A stretch of 35,580 nucleotides of DNA, from the NCBI GenBank assembly GCA_016213675.1, contig JACQZW010000086.1, positions 1 to 35,580 of the forward strand, written 5' to 3'. The notes below the pieces were generated by a model. The model had not been told where the DNA came from and searched no databases. It saw only the letters and a program-made list of their open reading frames with translations. The position numbers and the translations under genes were made by a program. This stretch comes from Acidobacteriota bacterium (GTDB lineage Bacteria; Acidobacteriota; Thermoanaerobaculia; Thermoanaerobaculales; Thermoanaerobaculaceae). Positions 1-6,641 of the stretch are shown here, piece by piece; position 1 is the first letter of the stretch, and every line of letters starts with the position of its first letter.

Positions 1-411
1 CAGGTACGCGAAGTACCGCGCGTACGCCTTCTCGCTCTCGCCGTGCATGTACCCCACCGAGTACACGTGGATCAGGAACCCCACGAACGTCACGAAGAAC
101 AGCATCGTCGCCGACAGCGCGTCCATCCGGAAGGCGAAGTCGATCTGCAGGTCGGCGAGCAGGCCGTCGACGGTCTGACCGAACCCGGCGGGGATCCAGG
201 TGAACACGGTATTGACGTGGACCGCCGCTGCGCCGACCGAGCTCCACCAGTCGACGATGGCCGCGAACGCCGCCACCATCGCAAGGCCCGAGGAGGCGAG
301 CGCCACGCGTGAGGTGGCGTGGTGCGACCACCCCTTGCGGTTGCCGACCAGGCCGTTGACGATGGCGCCGACGAGCGGGATGAGGGGGATCAGCCAGAGG
401 AGGTCCTTCAT
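1..411 (-). CDS. nuoL: NADH-quinone oxidoreductase subunit L, N-terminal part (cut by window edge)
   Basis: This is the antiporter-like proton-pumping membrane subunit L of respiratory Complex I. Only the first 137 residues are present and the gene continues beyond base 1. The visible part begins MKDLLWLIPLIPLVGAIVNG, a membrane helix. Further on is FRMDALSATMLFFVTFVGFL followed by HVYSVGYM, the typical early helices of NuoL/ND5. I chose the ATG at 411 because a GGAGGG ribosome site lies about seven bases upstream. An ATG at 417 overlaps the nuoK stop as ATGA but has the purine run directly against it. It is the last nuo gene seen and follows nuoK without a gap, so it should be in the same transcript. 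Confidence 0.93.
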   Translation of the reverse strand, partial: MKDLLWLIPLIPLVGAIVNGLVGNRKGWSHHATSRVALASSGLAMVAAFAAIVDWWSSVGAAAVHVNTVFTWIPAGFGQTVDGLLADLQIDFAFRMDALSATMLFFVTFVGFLIHVYSVGYMHGESEKAYARYFAYL

Positions 412-413
412 GC

Positions 414-716
414 TCATCCCTCCATCACGTTGACCTGGTCGAGGTTGACGTTGTGCTTGAGCCGGACCAACGCGACGATGATGCCGAGCCCGATGGCGGC
501 CTCGGCCGCCGCGATGGTGATGACGAAGACCGCGAACACCTGGCCCGTGAGGTCGCCGAGCTGCCGCGAGTAGGCGATGAAGTTGATGTTGGCGGCGTTC
601 AGGATCAGCTCGACGCACATCAGCACGGTGATGAAGTTGCGCCGTACCGTGAGGCCGACGATGCCGAGGGCGAAGAGCACGAGGGAGAGGATCACGTAGT
701 GGCTGGTGGCGATCAT
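414..716 (-). CDS. nuoK: NADH-quinone oxidoreductase subunit K
   Basis: Subunit K is a small three-helix membrane protein of the Complex I proton-pumping arm. The product is 100 residues, the usual length. The two membrane glutamates known to matter in Escherichia coli NuoK fall at exactly the same positions here: Glu36 in VLMCVELILN and Glu72 in AAAEAAIGLG. The motif ELILNAANINF is diagnostic. The start ATG overlaps the nuoJ stop as ATGA at 713-716, so translation is coupled to nuoJ. The stop region abuts nuoL. Confidence 0.97.
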   Translation of the reverse strand: MIATSHYVILSLVLFALGIVGLTVRRNFITVLMCVELILNAANINFIAYSRQLGDLTGQVFAVFVITIAAAEAAIGLGIIVALVRLKHNVNLDQVNVMEG

Positions 717-1270
717 GCCCCCTCCTTTGCGCCGAGATCCTTGCGGCCCAGGACGATGGCGCCGATCATCGCGACCAGCAGCACGAGCGACACGACCTCG
801 AACGGCAGCAGGTAGTCGCGGTACAGGCTCCAGCCCACCGCCTCGGTGTTGCCGAGCGGCACCCCGGCGACCGCGGTGAGCGCCGCCGGGTCGGCCACGG
901 CGCCCTGCCCCCCGGCGACCACTCCCACGCCGATCAGGACCGCCAGCACGATGCCGAGCACGACCGCGGCCGGCACCAGGCGGCGCACGTACTGCCCCTC
1001 GCCGGTGAGCGTGCGGACGTTGACCAGCATGATGACGAACAGGAACAGCACCATGACGCCGCCGGCGTAGACGAGGATCTGCACCGCGGCGAGGAACTCG
1101 GCGTGGAGCAGGACGAACACCCCGGCGACCGCGAGGAAGGAGCCGAGCAGCGAGAGCGCCGCGTGCACCGGCGAACGGAAGGCGATGACGCCCACCGCGC
1201 CCGCAACCGCGACGGCGGCGAGGCAGTAGAACACCATCGCGCTGAAGTTGGCGAGGAACCAGGCGAGCAT
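713..1270 (-). CDS. nuoJ: NADH-quinone oxidoreductase subunit J
   Basis: Subunit J is a five-helix membrane subunit of Complex I, next to NuoK in the membrane arm. It has 185 residues, close to the family norm. The conserved early part (HAALSLLGSFLAVAGVFVLL, then EFLAAVQILVYAGGVMVLFL) is clear and covers the third helix with its flexible pi-bulge. The last helix (VSLVLLVAMIGAIVLG) is followed by a short charged tail. The ATG at 1270 comes directly after the nuoI stop with no spacer, and the stop overlaps nuoK by four bases. Confidence 0.96.
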   Translation of the reverse strand: MLAWFLANFSAMVFYCLAAVAVAGAVGVIAFRSPVHAALSLLGSFLAVAGVFVLLHAEFLAAVQILVYAGGVMVLFLFVIMLVNVRTLTGEGQYVRRLVPAAVVLGIVLAVLIGVGVVAGGQGAVADPAALTAVAGVPLGNTEAVGWSLYRDYLLPFEVVSLVLLVAMIGAIVLGRKDLGAKEGA

Positions 1271-1834
1271 CTACGCGCCCTCCTTCCCGGCCGGCTCGGC
1301 GGGGGCGGCCTTGGGCTTGGTCCCCATCGGATCCTCGGGGAGCATGCCCGCGTTGGGCGCCAGGACACCGGGGTACGCCGACACGCCCTGCCAGTTCTGC
1401 AGCCGCTCCTTGGTGAAGTAGAGCTGCTCGTTGCGCTCGTAGGTCGCCGTCTCGTAGGTCTTCGTCGTCAGCCAGATCGACACCGGGGCGGTGGGGCAGG
1501 CCTCCTCGCAGAGGCCGCAGAACATGCACCGCTTGACGTCGATGTCGTAACGGTCGAGGACCTTCTTCTTCTTCTTCTTGCCATCGACCTCGAGCTCGAC
1601 GAAGTGATCCTGGATGTGGATGATGTCGATCGGGCACGCCTTGGCGCAGGCGTGACAGACGATGCAGCGCTCCTCGGAGAAGCCGAACATGCCGCGAAAG
1701 CGGTCCGTCGGCTCCATCTTCTTCTCCGGGTACTGCACCGTCGTCTTCTTGCGGAGGAAGTACTTGCCGGTCACGCCGAGCCCCTGGCCGAGCTCGAACG
1801 GGATCAGCGAACAGACCAGGGCCCAGAGGCTCAT
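1271..1834 (-). CDS. nuoI: NADH-quinone oxidoreductase subunit I, two-[4Fe-4S] ferredoxin
   Basis: Subunit I carries the two tetranuclear clusters (N6a and N6b) that pass electrons toward NuoB. The product is 187 residues. Cluster motifs are CIVCHACAKACP (Cys57, 60, 63, 67) and CMFCGLCEEACP (Cys103, 106, 109, 113). Between them, residues 86-91 are six lysines, all AAG codons, encoded by a trinucleotide run at 1562-1579; this is unusual for the loop. The C-terminal tail is rich in Pro, Ala and Lys. The ATG at 1834 overlaps the nuoH stop as ATGA and has a GGAGG site about seven bases upstream, which decides against an earlier in-frame ATG at 1912 inside nuoH. Confidence 0.97.
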   Translation of the reverse strand: MSLWALVCSLIPFELGQGLGVTGKYFLRKKTTVQYPEKKMEPTDRFRGMFGFSEERCIVCHACAKACPIDIIHIQDHFVELEVDGKKKKKKVLDRYDIDVKRCMFCGLCEEACPTAPVSIWLTTKTYETATYERNEQLYFTKERLQNWQGVSAYPGVLAPNAGMLPEDPMGTKPKAAPAEPAGKEGA

Positions 1835-2871
1835 CGCGGGCCTCCCAGCAGCAGGATCCCGAGCCCCACCGCCATCAGGTTGATCAGGCTCACCGGGATG
1901 AACACCTTCCACCCGAGAGCCATGAGCTGGTCGAAGCGGTAGCGCGGGAACGTGCCGCGGAACCAGATGTAGACGAAGAGGAACACCGCGACCTTGGCGA
2001 AGAACCAGACGATCGGGGGGATCACGTCGAGGAACGCCAGCGCGGCCACGTTGGGGAACGGCCGCAGCCAGCCGCCGAGGAACAGCACCGTGGCGATCGA
2101 GGCGATCACCACCATGTTGGCGTACTCGGCGAGGAAGTAGAACGCGAACTTCATGCCCGAGTACTCGGTGTGGAAGCCGGCGACCAGCTCAGACTCGGCC
2201 TCGGGGAGGTCGAACGGGTTGCGGTTGGTCTCGGCCACGCCGCAGATGAAGTAGATGAAGAACGCGATGAGGCCAGGGATCGCGAGCCAGCCGGGGAACG
2301 CGAACCAGACGTGCTGGGCCTTCTGGGCCTCGACGATCTTGACCAGCGACAGCGAGTTGGCCATGAGAACCACGGTCACGACCGCGAAGCCCATCGGCAC
2401 CTCGTAGGAGATGAGCTGCGCCGCCGAGCGCAGGCCGCCCATGAGGGAGAACTTGTTGTTCGACGCCCAGCCGCCGAGGATGATGCCGTAGATCCCCACC
2501 GACGCGACGCCGAGGATGAACAGGATGCCGATGTTCACGTCGGTGAGCCGGAGCAGGTCGCTCGGGCCGAACGGGATGACCGAGAAGACGATGAGTGCCG
2601 GCGCGGTCGCCAGCACCGGTCCGAGCAGGAAGACGAGCTTCTCGGCGCGCGCCGGGATCACGTCCTCCTTGGAGAAGAGCTTCAGCGCGTCGGCGATCGC
2701 CTGCAGCCAACCCTTCGGCCACACGCGGTTGGGGCCGATGCGGATCTGCATGAAGGCGAGGATCCGCCGCTCGAACCACGAGAGGTATGCGGCGAGCAGG
2801 ATCAGCACGACGAGGATCACGACGATCTTGATCAGGGGGATGAGCAGGTACGTCATCCAGGGCGTGGTCAT
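1831..2871 (-). CDS. nuoH: NADH-quinone oxidoreductase subunit H
   Basis: Subunit H is the eight-helix membrane protein that forms the quinone chamber together with NuoB and NuoD. It has 346 residues, a normal length. Hallmarks are ERRILAFMQIRIGPNRV near the N-terminus, with the usual GPNRVGPKG replaced by GPNRVWPKG, and DLPEAESELVAGFHTEY in the acidic quinone-site loop. The start at 2871 follows a GGAGGG with a short spacer; an internal ATG at 2856 is less well placed. It is separated from nuoD by 94 bases containing a heptamer array, the only real gap in this operon. The genes nuoE, nuoF and nuoG, which often sit here, are absent. Confidence 0.97.
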   Translation of the reverse strand: MTTPWMTYLLIPLIKIVVILVVLILLAAYLSWFERRILAFMQIRIGPNRVWPKGWLQAIADALKLFSKEDVIPARAEKLVFLLGPVLATAPALIVFSVIPFGPSDLLRLTDVNIGILFILGVASVGIYGIILGGWASNNKFSLMGGLRSAAQLISYEVPMGFAVVTVVLMANSLSLVKIVEAQKAQHVWFAFPGWLAIPGLIAFFIYFICGVAETNRNPFDLPEAESELVAGFHTEYSGMKFAFYFLAEYANMVVIASIATVLFLGGWLRPFPNVAALAFLDVIPPIVWFFAKVAVFLFVYIWFRGTFPRYRFDQLMALGWKVFIPVSLINLMAVGLGILLLGGPR

Positions 2872-2909
2872 CGGCCCTCCTGGCGCCACAGCGCTGCCCC
2901 AACCAACCA

Positions 2910-2937
2910 GGGGTCCGGGGTCCGGGGTCCGGGGTCC
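2910..2937. repeat. Heptamer tandem array (GGGGTCC)x4
   Basis: Four perfect, directly repeated 7-bp units lie in the gap between nuoD and nuoH. Runs of four G separated by three bases could form a G-quadruplex. The nuo transcript runs on the minus strand, so its RNA would carry the C-rich version. The same unit occurs twice at 24966-24979, and related heptamers occur at 8104-8152 and 17007-17055. Confidence 0.9.
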
Positions 2938-2965
2938 GAGAAGCCGGGAGCGTGTGCGGGCGCGA

Positions 2966-4090
2966 TCATCGGTCGATCTCGCCGAGCACGATGTCGAGGG
3001 TGCCGATGACGGCGATGAGGTCCGCGACGAGGTGCCCGCGCACCAGCTCGGGGAGCGCCTGGAGGTTGATGAAGCACGCCGGCCGGACGTGCAGGCGGTA
3101 CGGCTTGTCGGTGCCGTCCGACACCACGTAGTACCCGAGCTCACCCTTCGGGCCCTCGACCGAGAAGTACACCTCGCCCTTGGGCGGCTTGATGACCTTG
3201 GGCACCTTGGCCATCACCGGCCCGTCGGGCAGCCTGTCGAGGCACTGCCGGACGATCCGCACCGACTGCCGCATCTCCTCCATGCGCACGAGGTAGCGGT
3301 CGTACGTGTCGCCGTTGGTGCCGATCGGGATGTCGAACTCCATCTCCTCGTAGTGGTCGTAGGGGAAGACCTTGCGGACGTCCCACTTGACGCCGGAGCC
3401 GCGCAGCGGCGGCCCGGTCAGGCCCCACTCGATCGCGTCGGCGCCCGACATCACGCCGATGCCGACGGTGCGCAGCTTCCAGATCCGGTTCTTGGTGAGG
3501 AGGCGCTCCCAGTCGGCGATCTTGGCCGGGAGCTGGTCGATGAAGGCGCGGCAGCGGTCGGTCCACCCCGACGGCAGGTCGAACGGCTGGCCGCCGACCC
3601 GCATCGCGTTCAAGGTCAGCCGGGCGCCGCAGTACTCCTCGTAGAGGTCGAGGATCTTCTCCCGTTCCTCGAAGGTGTAGAAGAACGGCGACTGCGCGCC
3701 GATGTCGAGGGCGTGAGTGCCGAGCCAGATGGTGTGCGAGGCGATCCGCTGCAGCTCCGCGAGCATCATCCGGATGTAGGCCGCGCGCGGCGGGATCGTA
3801 ATACCCATCATCTTCTCGACCGCGCCGACCAGGCCCTGGTTGTTCGTGGCGGCCGCCGTGTAGTCCATCCGGTCGGTGTGCGGGATGCAGCCGTTGTAGG
3901 TCTCCCGCTCGAAGATCTTCTCGGTGCCGCGGTGCAGGTAACCGATGACCGGCTTGGTCTCGACGATCCGCTCGCCATCGATCTTGACCATCACCCGTAA
4001 GACCCCGTGCGTCGCGGGGTGCTGGGGACCGAAGGAGATCTCCATCTCCTCGCTGTCGGCGGAGAGGTGCACGGGGGCGCGCTCGGTCAT
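2966..4090 (-). CDS. nuoD: NADH-quinone oxidoreductase subunit D (49 kDa)
   Basis: Subunit D forms the quinone-reduction pocket with NuoB and is related to the [NiFe]-hydrogenase large subunit. The product has 374 residues and is not fused to NuoC. SFGPQHPATHGVLR carries the conserved quinone-site His, and CIPHTDRMDY carries the Tyr region. The C-terminus GTLDIVLGEIDR is the invariant ending, so the gene is complete. The ATG at 4090 overlaps the nuoC stop as ATGA. Downstream in the transcript is the 94-base gap with the GGGGTCC array, then nuoH. Confidence 0.97.
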   Translation of the reverse strand: MTERAPVHLSADSEEMEISFGPQHPATHGVLRVMVKIDGERIVETKPVIGYLHRGTEKIFERETYNGCIPHTDRMDYTAAATNNQGLVGAVEKMMGITIPPRAAYIRMMLAELQRIASHTIWLGTHALDIGAQSPFFYTFEEREKILDLYEEYCGARLTLNAMRVGGQPFDLPSGWTDRCRAFIDQLPAKIADWERLLTKNRIWKLRTVGIGVMSGADAIEWGLTGPPLRGSGVKWDVRKVFPYDHYEEMEFDIPIGTNGDTYDRYLVRMEEMRQSVRIVRQCLDRLPDGPVMAKVPKVIKPPKGEVYFSVEGPKGELGYYVVSDGTDKPYRLHVRPACFINLQALPELVRGHLVADLIAVIGTLDIVLGEIDR

Positions 4091-4704
4091 GCCCCCTCCT
4101 CTCCGCCGCTCACCGGCCCGCCGCCGGGCGGATACACGTCGGGGTAGATGGCGGCGCCGGTGTCGATGCCCTCGATGGGGAAGTCCTTGCGCAACGGGTG
4201 GCCGTTGAACCCCTCCCAGGTGAGGATGCGCTCGAGGTTCGGATGGCCGGCGAAGTACACGCCGAACATGTCGAACACCTCGCGCTCCATCCAGTTCGCG
4301 GTCTTCCAGACCGTGGTCACGGTCGGCGCCTCGGCGCCCTCGGCGACGCGCACCTTGAGGCGCAGCCGCTGCTCGCCGGCGTGGCGGTGCAACCAGTAGA
4401 CGATGTCGAAGCGGCCCTCCGCTCGGTCCTTCCAGTCCACCGCCGTGAGGTCGACGAGGTAGCCGTAGCCGAGCCGGTCCTTGCACGCGCGGCACACCTC
4501 GACGAGACGCTCGAGGCCCACGGTGACGGTGACCTGCCCGGCGAACTCGACGGCTTCGAGAATCCCGTCCCCGACGTGCTCCGCGAGCTCGCGAACCTGA
4601 GGATGCTCACGGGCGTCCTGGGGCGTCGCCGGGACTGGCTTCTCCTCCCAGGGTGGCTTGGGCGCGGCCGGGGCGACCGGGGCGCCAGTGTCCTGATCCG
4701 CCAT
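4087..4704 (-). CDS. nuoC: NADH-quinone oxidoreductase subunit C (30 kDa)
   Basis: Subunit C is a peripheral-arm subunit that helps anchor NuoD. It has 205 residues. The family signature is intact: GYLVDLTAVDW, then WMEREVFDMFGVYFAGHPNL, then GHPLRKDFPIEG. The first 30 residues are a Pro/Ala-rich extension without a known role. It is separated from nuoB by only nine bases and overlaps nuoD by four. Its separate state matters because some lineages carry a fused NuoCD; no fusion is present here. Confidence 0.96.
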   Translation of the reverse strand: MADQDTGAPVAPAAPKPPWEEKPVPATPQDAREHPQVRELAEHVGDGILEAVEFAGQVTVTVGLERLVEVCRACKDRLGYGYLVDLTAVDWKDRAEGRFDIVYWLHRHAGEQRLRLKVRVAEGAEAPTVTTVWKTANWMEREVFDMFGVYFAGHPNLERILTWEGFNGHPLRKDFPIEGIDTGAAIYPDVYPPGGGPVSGGEEGA

Positions 4705-4713
4705 CTCCGCCTC

Positions 4714-5196
4714 CTACGCCTTCCGGGCGATGGTCATGCGGTCGATCTTCTTCTGCAGTTGCATCAGTCCGTAGACCAGCGCCTCGGGGCGAGGAGGACA
4801 GCCGGGCACGTAGACGTCCACGGGGATGATCCGGTCCACGCCCTGGGTGACCGCGTACGTCTTGTACGGACCGCCGCAGGTGGCGCACGAGCCCATCGCC
4901 AACACCCACTTCGGCTCGGCCATCTGGTCGTAGAGCCGCTTGACGACCGGCTTCATCTTCTCGGTCACGGTGCCGGCGACCAGCATGAGGTCGGCCTGCC
5001 GCGGCGTGCCGCGGAACACCTCCATGCCGAAGCGCGACAGGTCGAAGCGCGGGTCCATCGCCGCCATCATCTCGATGGCGCAGCACGCGAGGCCGAACTG
5101 CATCGGCCACACCGACCAGCGCCTCGCCCAGTTGAACACGGCGTCGTACGTCGAGATCAGGACGTTGGGCTGGAAACGGTTCTCGATCAGACCCAT
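4714..5196 (-). CDS. nuoB: NADH-quinone oxidoreductase subunit B (N2 cluster)
   Basis: Subunit B binds cluster N2, the last iron-sulfur centre before quinone. It has 160 residues. The four N2 ligands are visible as Cys38 and Cys39 ([10 protein letters not shown]), Cys104 (MGSCATCGG) and Cys133 ([11 protein letters not shown]). The ATG at 5196 lies inside the end of nuoA, giving a 10-base overlap, and begins [13 protein letters not shown], a typical NuoB N-terminus. All functional residues are in place. Confidence 0.97.
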   Translation of the reverse strand: MGLIENRFQPNVLISTYDAVFNWARRWSVWPMQFGLACCAIEMMAAMDPRFDLSRFGMEVFRGTPRQADLMLVAGTVTEKMKPVVKRLYDQMAEPKWVLAMGSCATCGGPYKTYAVTQGVDRIIPVDVYVPGCPPRPEALVYGLMQLQKKIDRMTIARKA

Positions 5197-5543
5197 GACA
5201 GCGCCCCCCGCCGCCAGGCGTAGACGTACCCCACGACGAGGATCGCGAGGAAGACGAACATCTCGATGAAGCCGAACAACGCGAGCTTGCGGAACATCAC
5301 GGCCCATGGGTAGAGAAAAACCGTCTCCACGTCGAACACGACGAAGAGCACCGCGATCAGGTAGTAGCGCACCGAGAAGCGCGTGTCGTGGGCCTCCGAG
5401 GTGGGCTTGATGCCGCACTCGTAAGGCTCCGCCTTGACCGGATCGTGGCGTCCCGCCTGGACCAGCTTGGCGATGAGGATGGTGATGATCGGAAACGAGA
5501 CGGCCACGAGGATGAAGAGCAGGATTGGAATGTAGGCGCTCAT
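5187..5543 (-). CDS. nuoA: NADH-quinone oxidoreductase subunit A
   Basis: Subunit A is a three-helix membrane subunit at the junction of the two Complex I arms. It has 118 residues, the normal size. The conserved stretch [20 protein letters not shown] carries the loop Cys found in the family, and the second helix has [21 protein letters not shown] sequence ([17 protein letters not shown]). It is the first gene of the operon. Its ATG directly follows a GGAGGGGGG ribosome site, and a promoter is visible 18-45 bases upstream, implying a very short leader. Confidence 0.96.
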   Translation of the reverse strand: MSAYIPILLFILVAVSFPIITILIAKLVQAGRHDPVKAEPYECGIKPTSEAHDTRFSVRYYLIAVLFVVFDVETVFLYPWAVMFRKLALFGFIEMFVFLAILVVGYVYAWRRGALSWV

Positions 5544-5560
5544 CCCCCCTCCGGCCGGCC

Positions 5561-5588
5561 ATCTTAGCGAAGAGCTTCACAAAGTCAA
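5561..5588 (-). promoter_or_regulatory. Promoter of the nuo operon
   Basis: Read on the minus strand, TTGACT (5588-5583) is followed after 16 bases by TAAGAT (5566-5561), a sigma70-like pair. Transcription would start near 5554, about 10 bases before the nuoA ATG at 5543, leaving just enough leader for the GGAGGG ribosome site. No experiment supports it; the evidence is the motif, its spacing and its position. Confidence 0.6.
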
Positions 5589-5643
5589 CGCCAGCAACAG
5601 GATCTTGAAACCCAGTCGCGGCGGAGGCCCCCGCCCATCCGAC

Positions 5644-5730
5644 CGGGGGTGCACGCCCTCCCCTCCACCCAGGGGCGCACACCCGCCCACCCCTCCAGGG
5701 TTGCCCGCCCGACCACCCACCCAGGGTTGA
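5644..5730. repeat. GC-rich intergenic repeat (GGGTTGCCC / GGGGTGCACACCC family)
   Basis: The 255-base gap between nuoA and larE contains C-rich units such as GGGGTGCACGCCC, AGGGGCGCACACCCGCCC, CAGGGTTGCCCGCCC and CACCCAGGGTTGAAG. Closely similar words recur at 26415-26640, so this is a dispersed family and not chance composition. The spacing of units is irregular. The function is unknown. Confidence 0.7.
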
Positions 5731-5765
5731 AGAACTGCTGAGTTAAGGGTTCGTCCAGATTCTGC

Positions 5766-5805
5766 TTCAACCCTTCAACCCTTCAACCCTTCAACCCTTC
5801 AACCC
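5766..5805. repeat. Octamer tandem array (TTCAACCC)x5
   Basis: Five perfect 8-bp units lie directly at the 3' end of larE. The larE stop codon (TGA on the minus strand, 5801-5799) is made from the repeat unit GGGTTGAA itself, so the array overlaps the gene end. The same word, CAGGGTTGAAG, appears once nearby at about 5722-5732, linking it to the adjoining GC-rich repeat. Confidence 0.92.
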
Positions 5806-6641
5806 TCCTTGGTCGGGCGGGTGGGCAGAAGGCGGTTCAGCGAGCCGGAGCGCAGGCCCTCGAGGTCGAGGGCGACGAAGGCGAAGCCGACGGCCCGCAC
5901 GCGGGCGACGATCTCGTCGGCCAGCCCATCGGCGAGCACCCGCGCGAGGTCGGCCCGGGGCAGCTCCACGCGCGCGACGCTGCCGTGGTGGCGGACGCGG
6001 AGCTCGCGAAAGCCGAGGTCCCTGAGTGCCGCCTCGGCGCGGCCGACCTGCTGGAGCTTCTCCGCGGTGATCGGCTCGCCGTACGGCACCCGCGACGACA
6101 GGCACGGGCTCGACGGCTTGTCCCACACCGGCAGGTCGAGGAGCCGCAGGGCGTCGCGGATCGCCGGCTTCGTCCACCCGAGCTCCACGAGCGGCGAGCG
6201 GATCGACAGCTCCTCGCCCGCCTGGCGGCCGGGGCGATAGTCGCCGAGGTCGTCGGCGTTGGTCCCGTCGAGGACTGCCTCGAGGCCCCGTTCGCGGGCG
6301 AGCGCGGCGAGCCGGCGGAACAGCTCCCCCTTGCAGAGGTAGCAGCGGTTCGGCGGGTTCTCGGCGTAACCGGGCACGTCGAGCTCGGAGTAGGCGATCT
6401 CCTCGTGGCGGATCCCGATGCGCCGCGCCAGCTCGCGCGCGGCGTCCCCCTCGGCGGGAGCGAGGCTCTCGGAGCGCGCCGTCACGGCGAGGGCGCGGTC
6501 GCCGAGCGCCGCGCCGGCCGCCCACGCGACCAGCGTGGAGTCTGCGCCGCCCGAGAACGCCACCAGCGCGCTCTCGAGCCGGGCCAGATGCTCGGCCAGC
6601 CGGTCGATCTGCGCCCTGGGGTCGTGCTCGCGACCGGTCAT
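5799..6641 (-). CDS. larE: LarE-type ATP-dependent sacrificial sulfur transferase
   Basis: The 280-residue PP-loop enzyme resembles LarE, which adenylates and then thiolates the pyridinium dicarboxylate precursor of the nickel-pincer nucleotide cofactor. The PP-loop motif is SGGADS at residues 30-35. Three cysteines stand out: Cys100 and Cys103 in NRCYLCK, and Cys180 in KPSSPCLSSRVPYG. Cys180 matches the sacrificial Cys of the Lactobacillus enzyme. Having all three is the pattern of the LarE branch that binds a [4Fe-4S] cluster and need not sacrifice its own cysteine (family knowledge; inferred here). The ATG at 6641 overlaps the stop of the upstream channel gene as ATGA. No larB, larC or lactate racemase gene is in the window. 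The last residues (TRPTKEG) run into the repeat tract. Confidence 0.85.
   Translation of the reverse strand: MTGREHDPRAQIDRLAEHLARLESALVAFSGGADSTLVAWAAGAALGDRALAVTARSESLAPAEGDAARELARRIGIRHEEIAYSELDVPGYAENPPNRCYLCKGELFRRLAALARERGLEAVLDGTNADDLGDYRPGRQAGEELSIRSPLVELGWTKPAIRDALRLLDLPVWDKPSSPCLSSRVPYGEPITAEKLQQVGRAEAALRDLGFRELRVRHHGSVARVELPRADLARVLADGLADEIVARVRAVGFAFVALDLEGLRSGSLNRLLPTRPTKEG

Noticed and set aside
2966..4704. A fused NuoCD
   Set aside because: nuoC has its own stop and nuoD its own ATG with the ATGA overlap; the proteins are separate.
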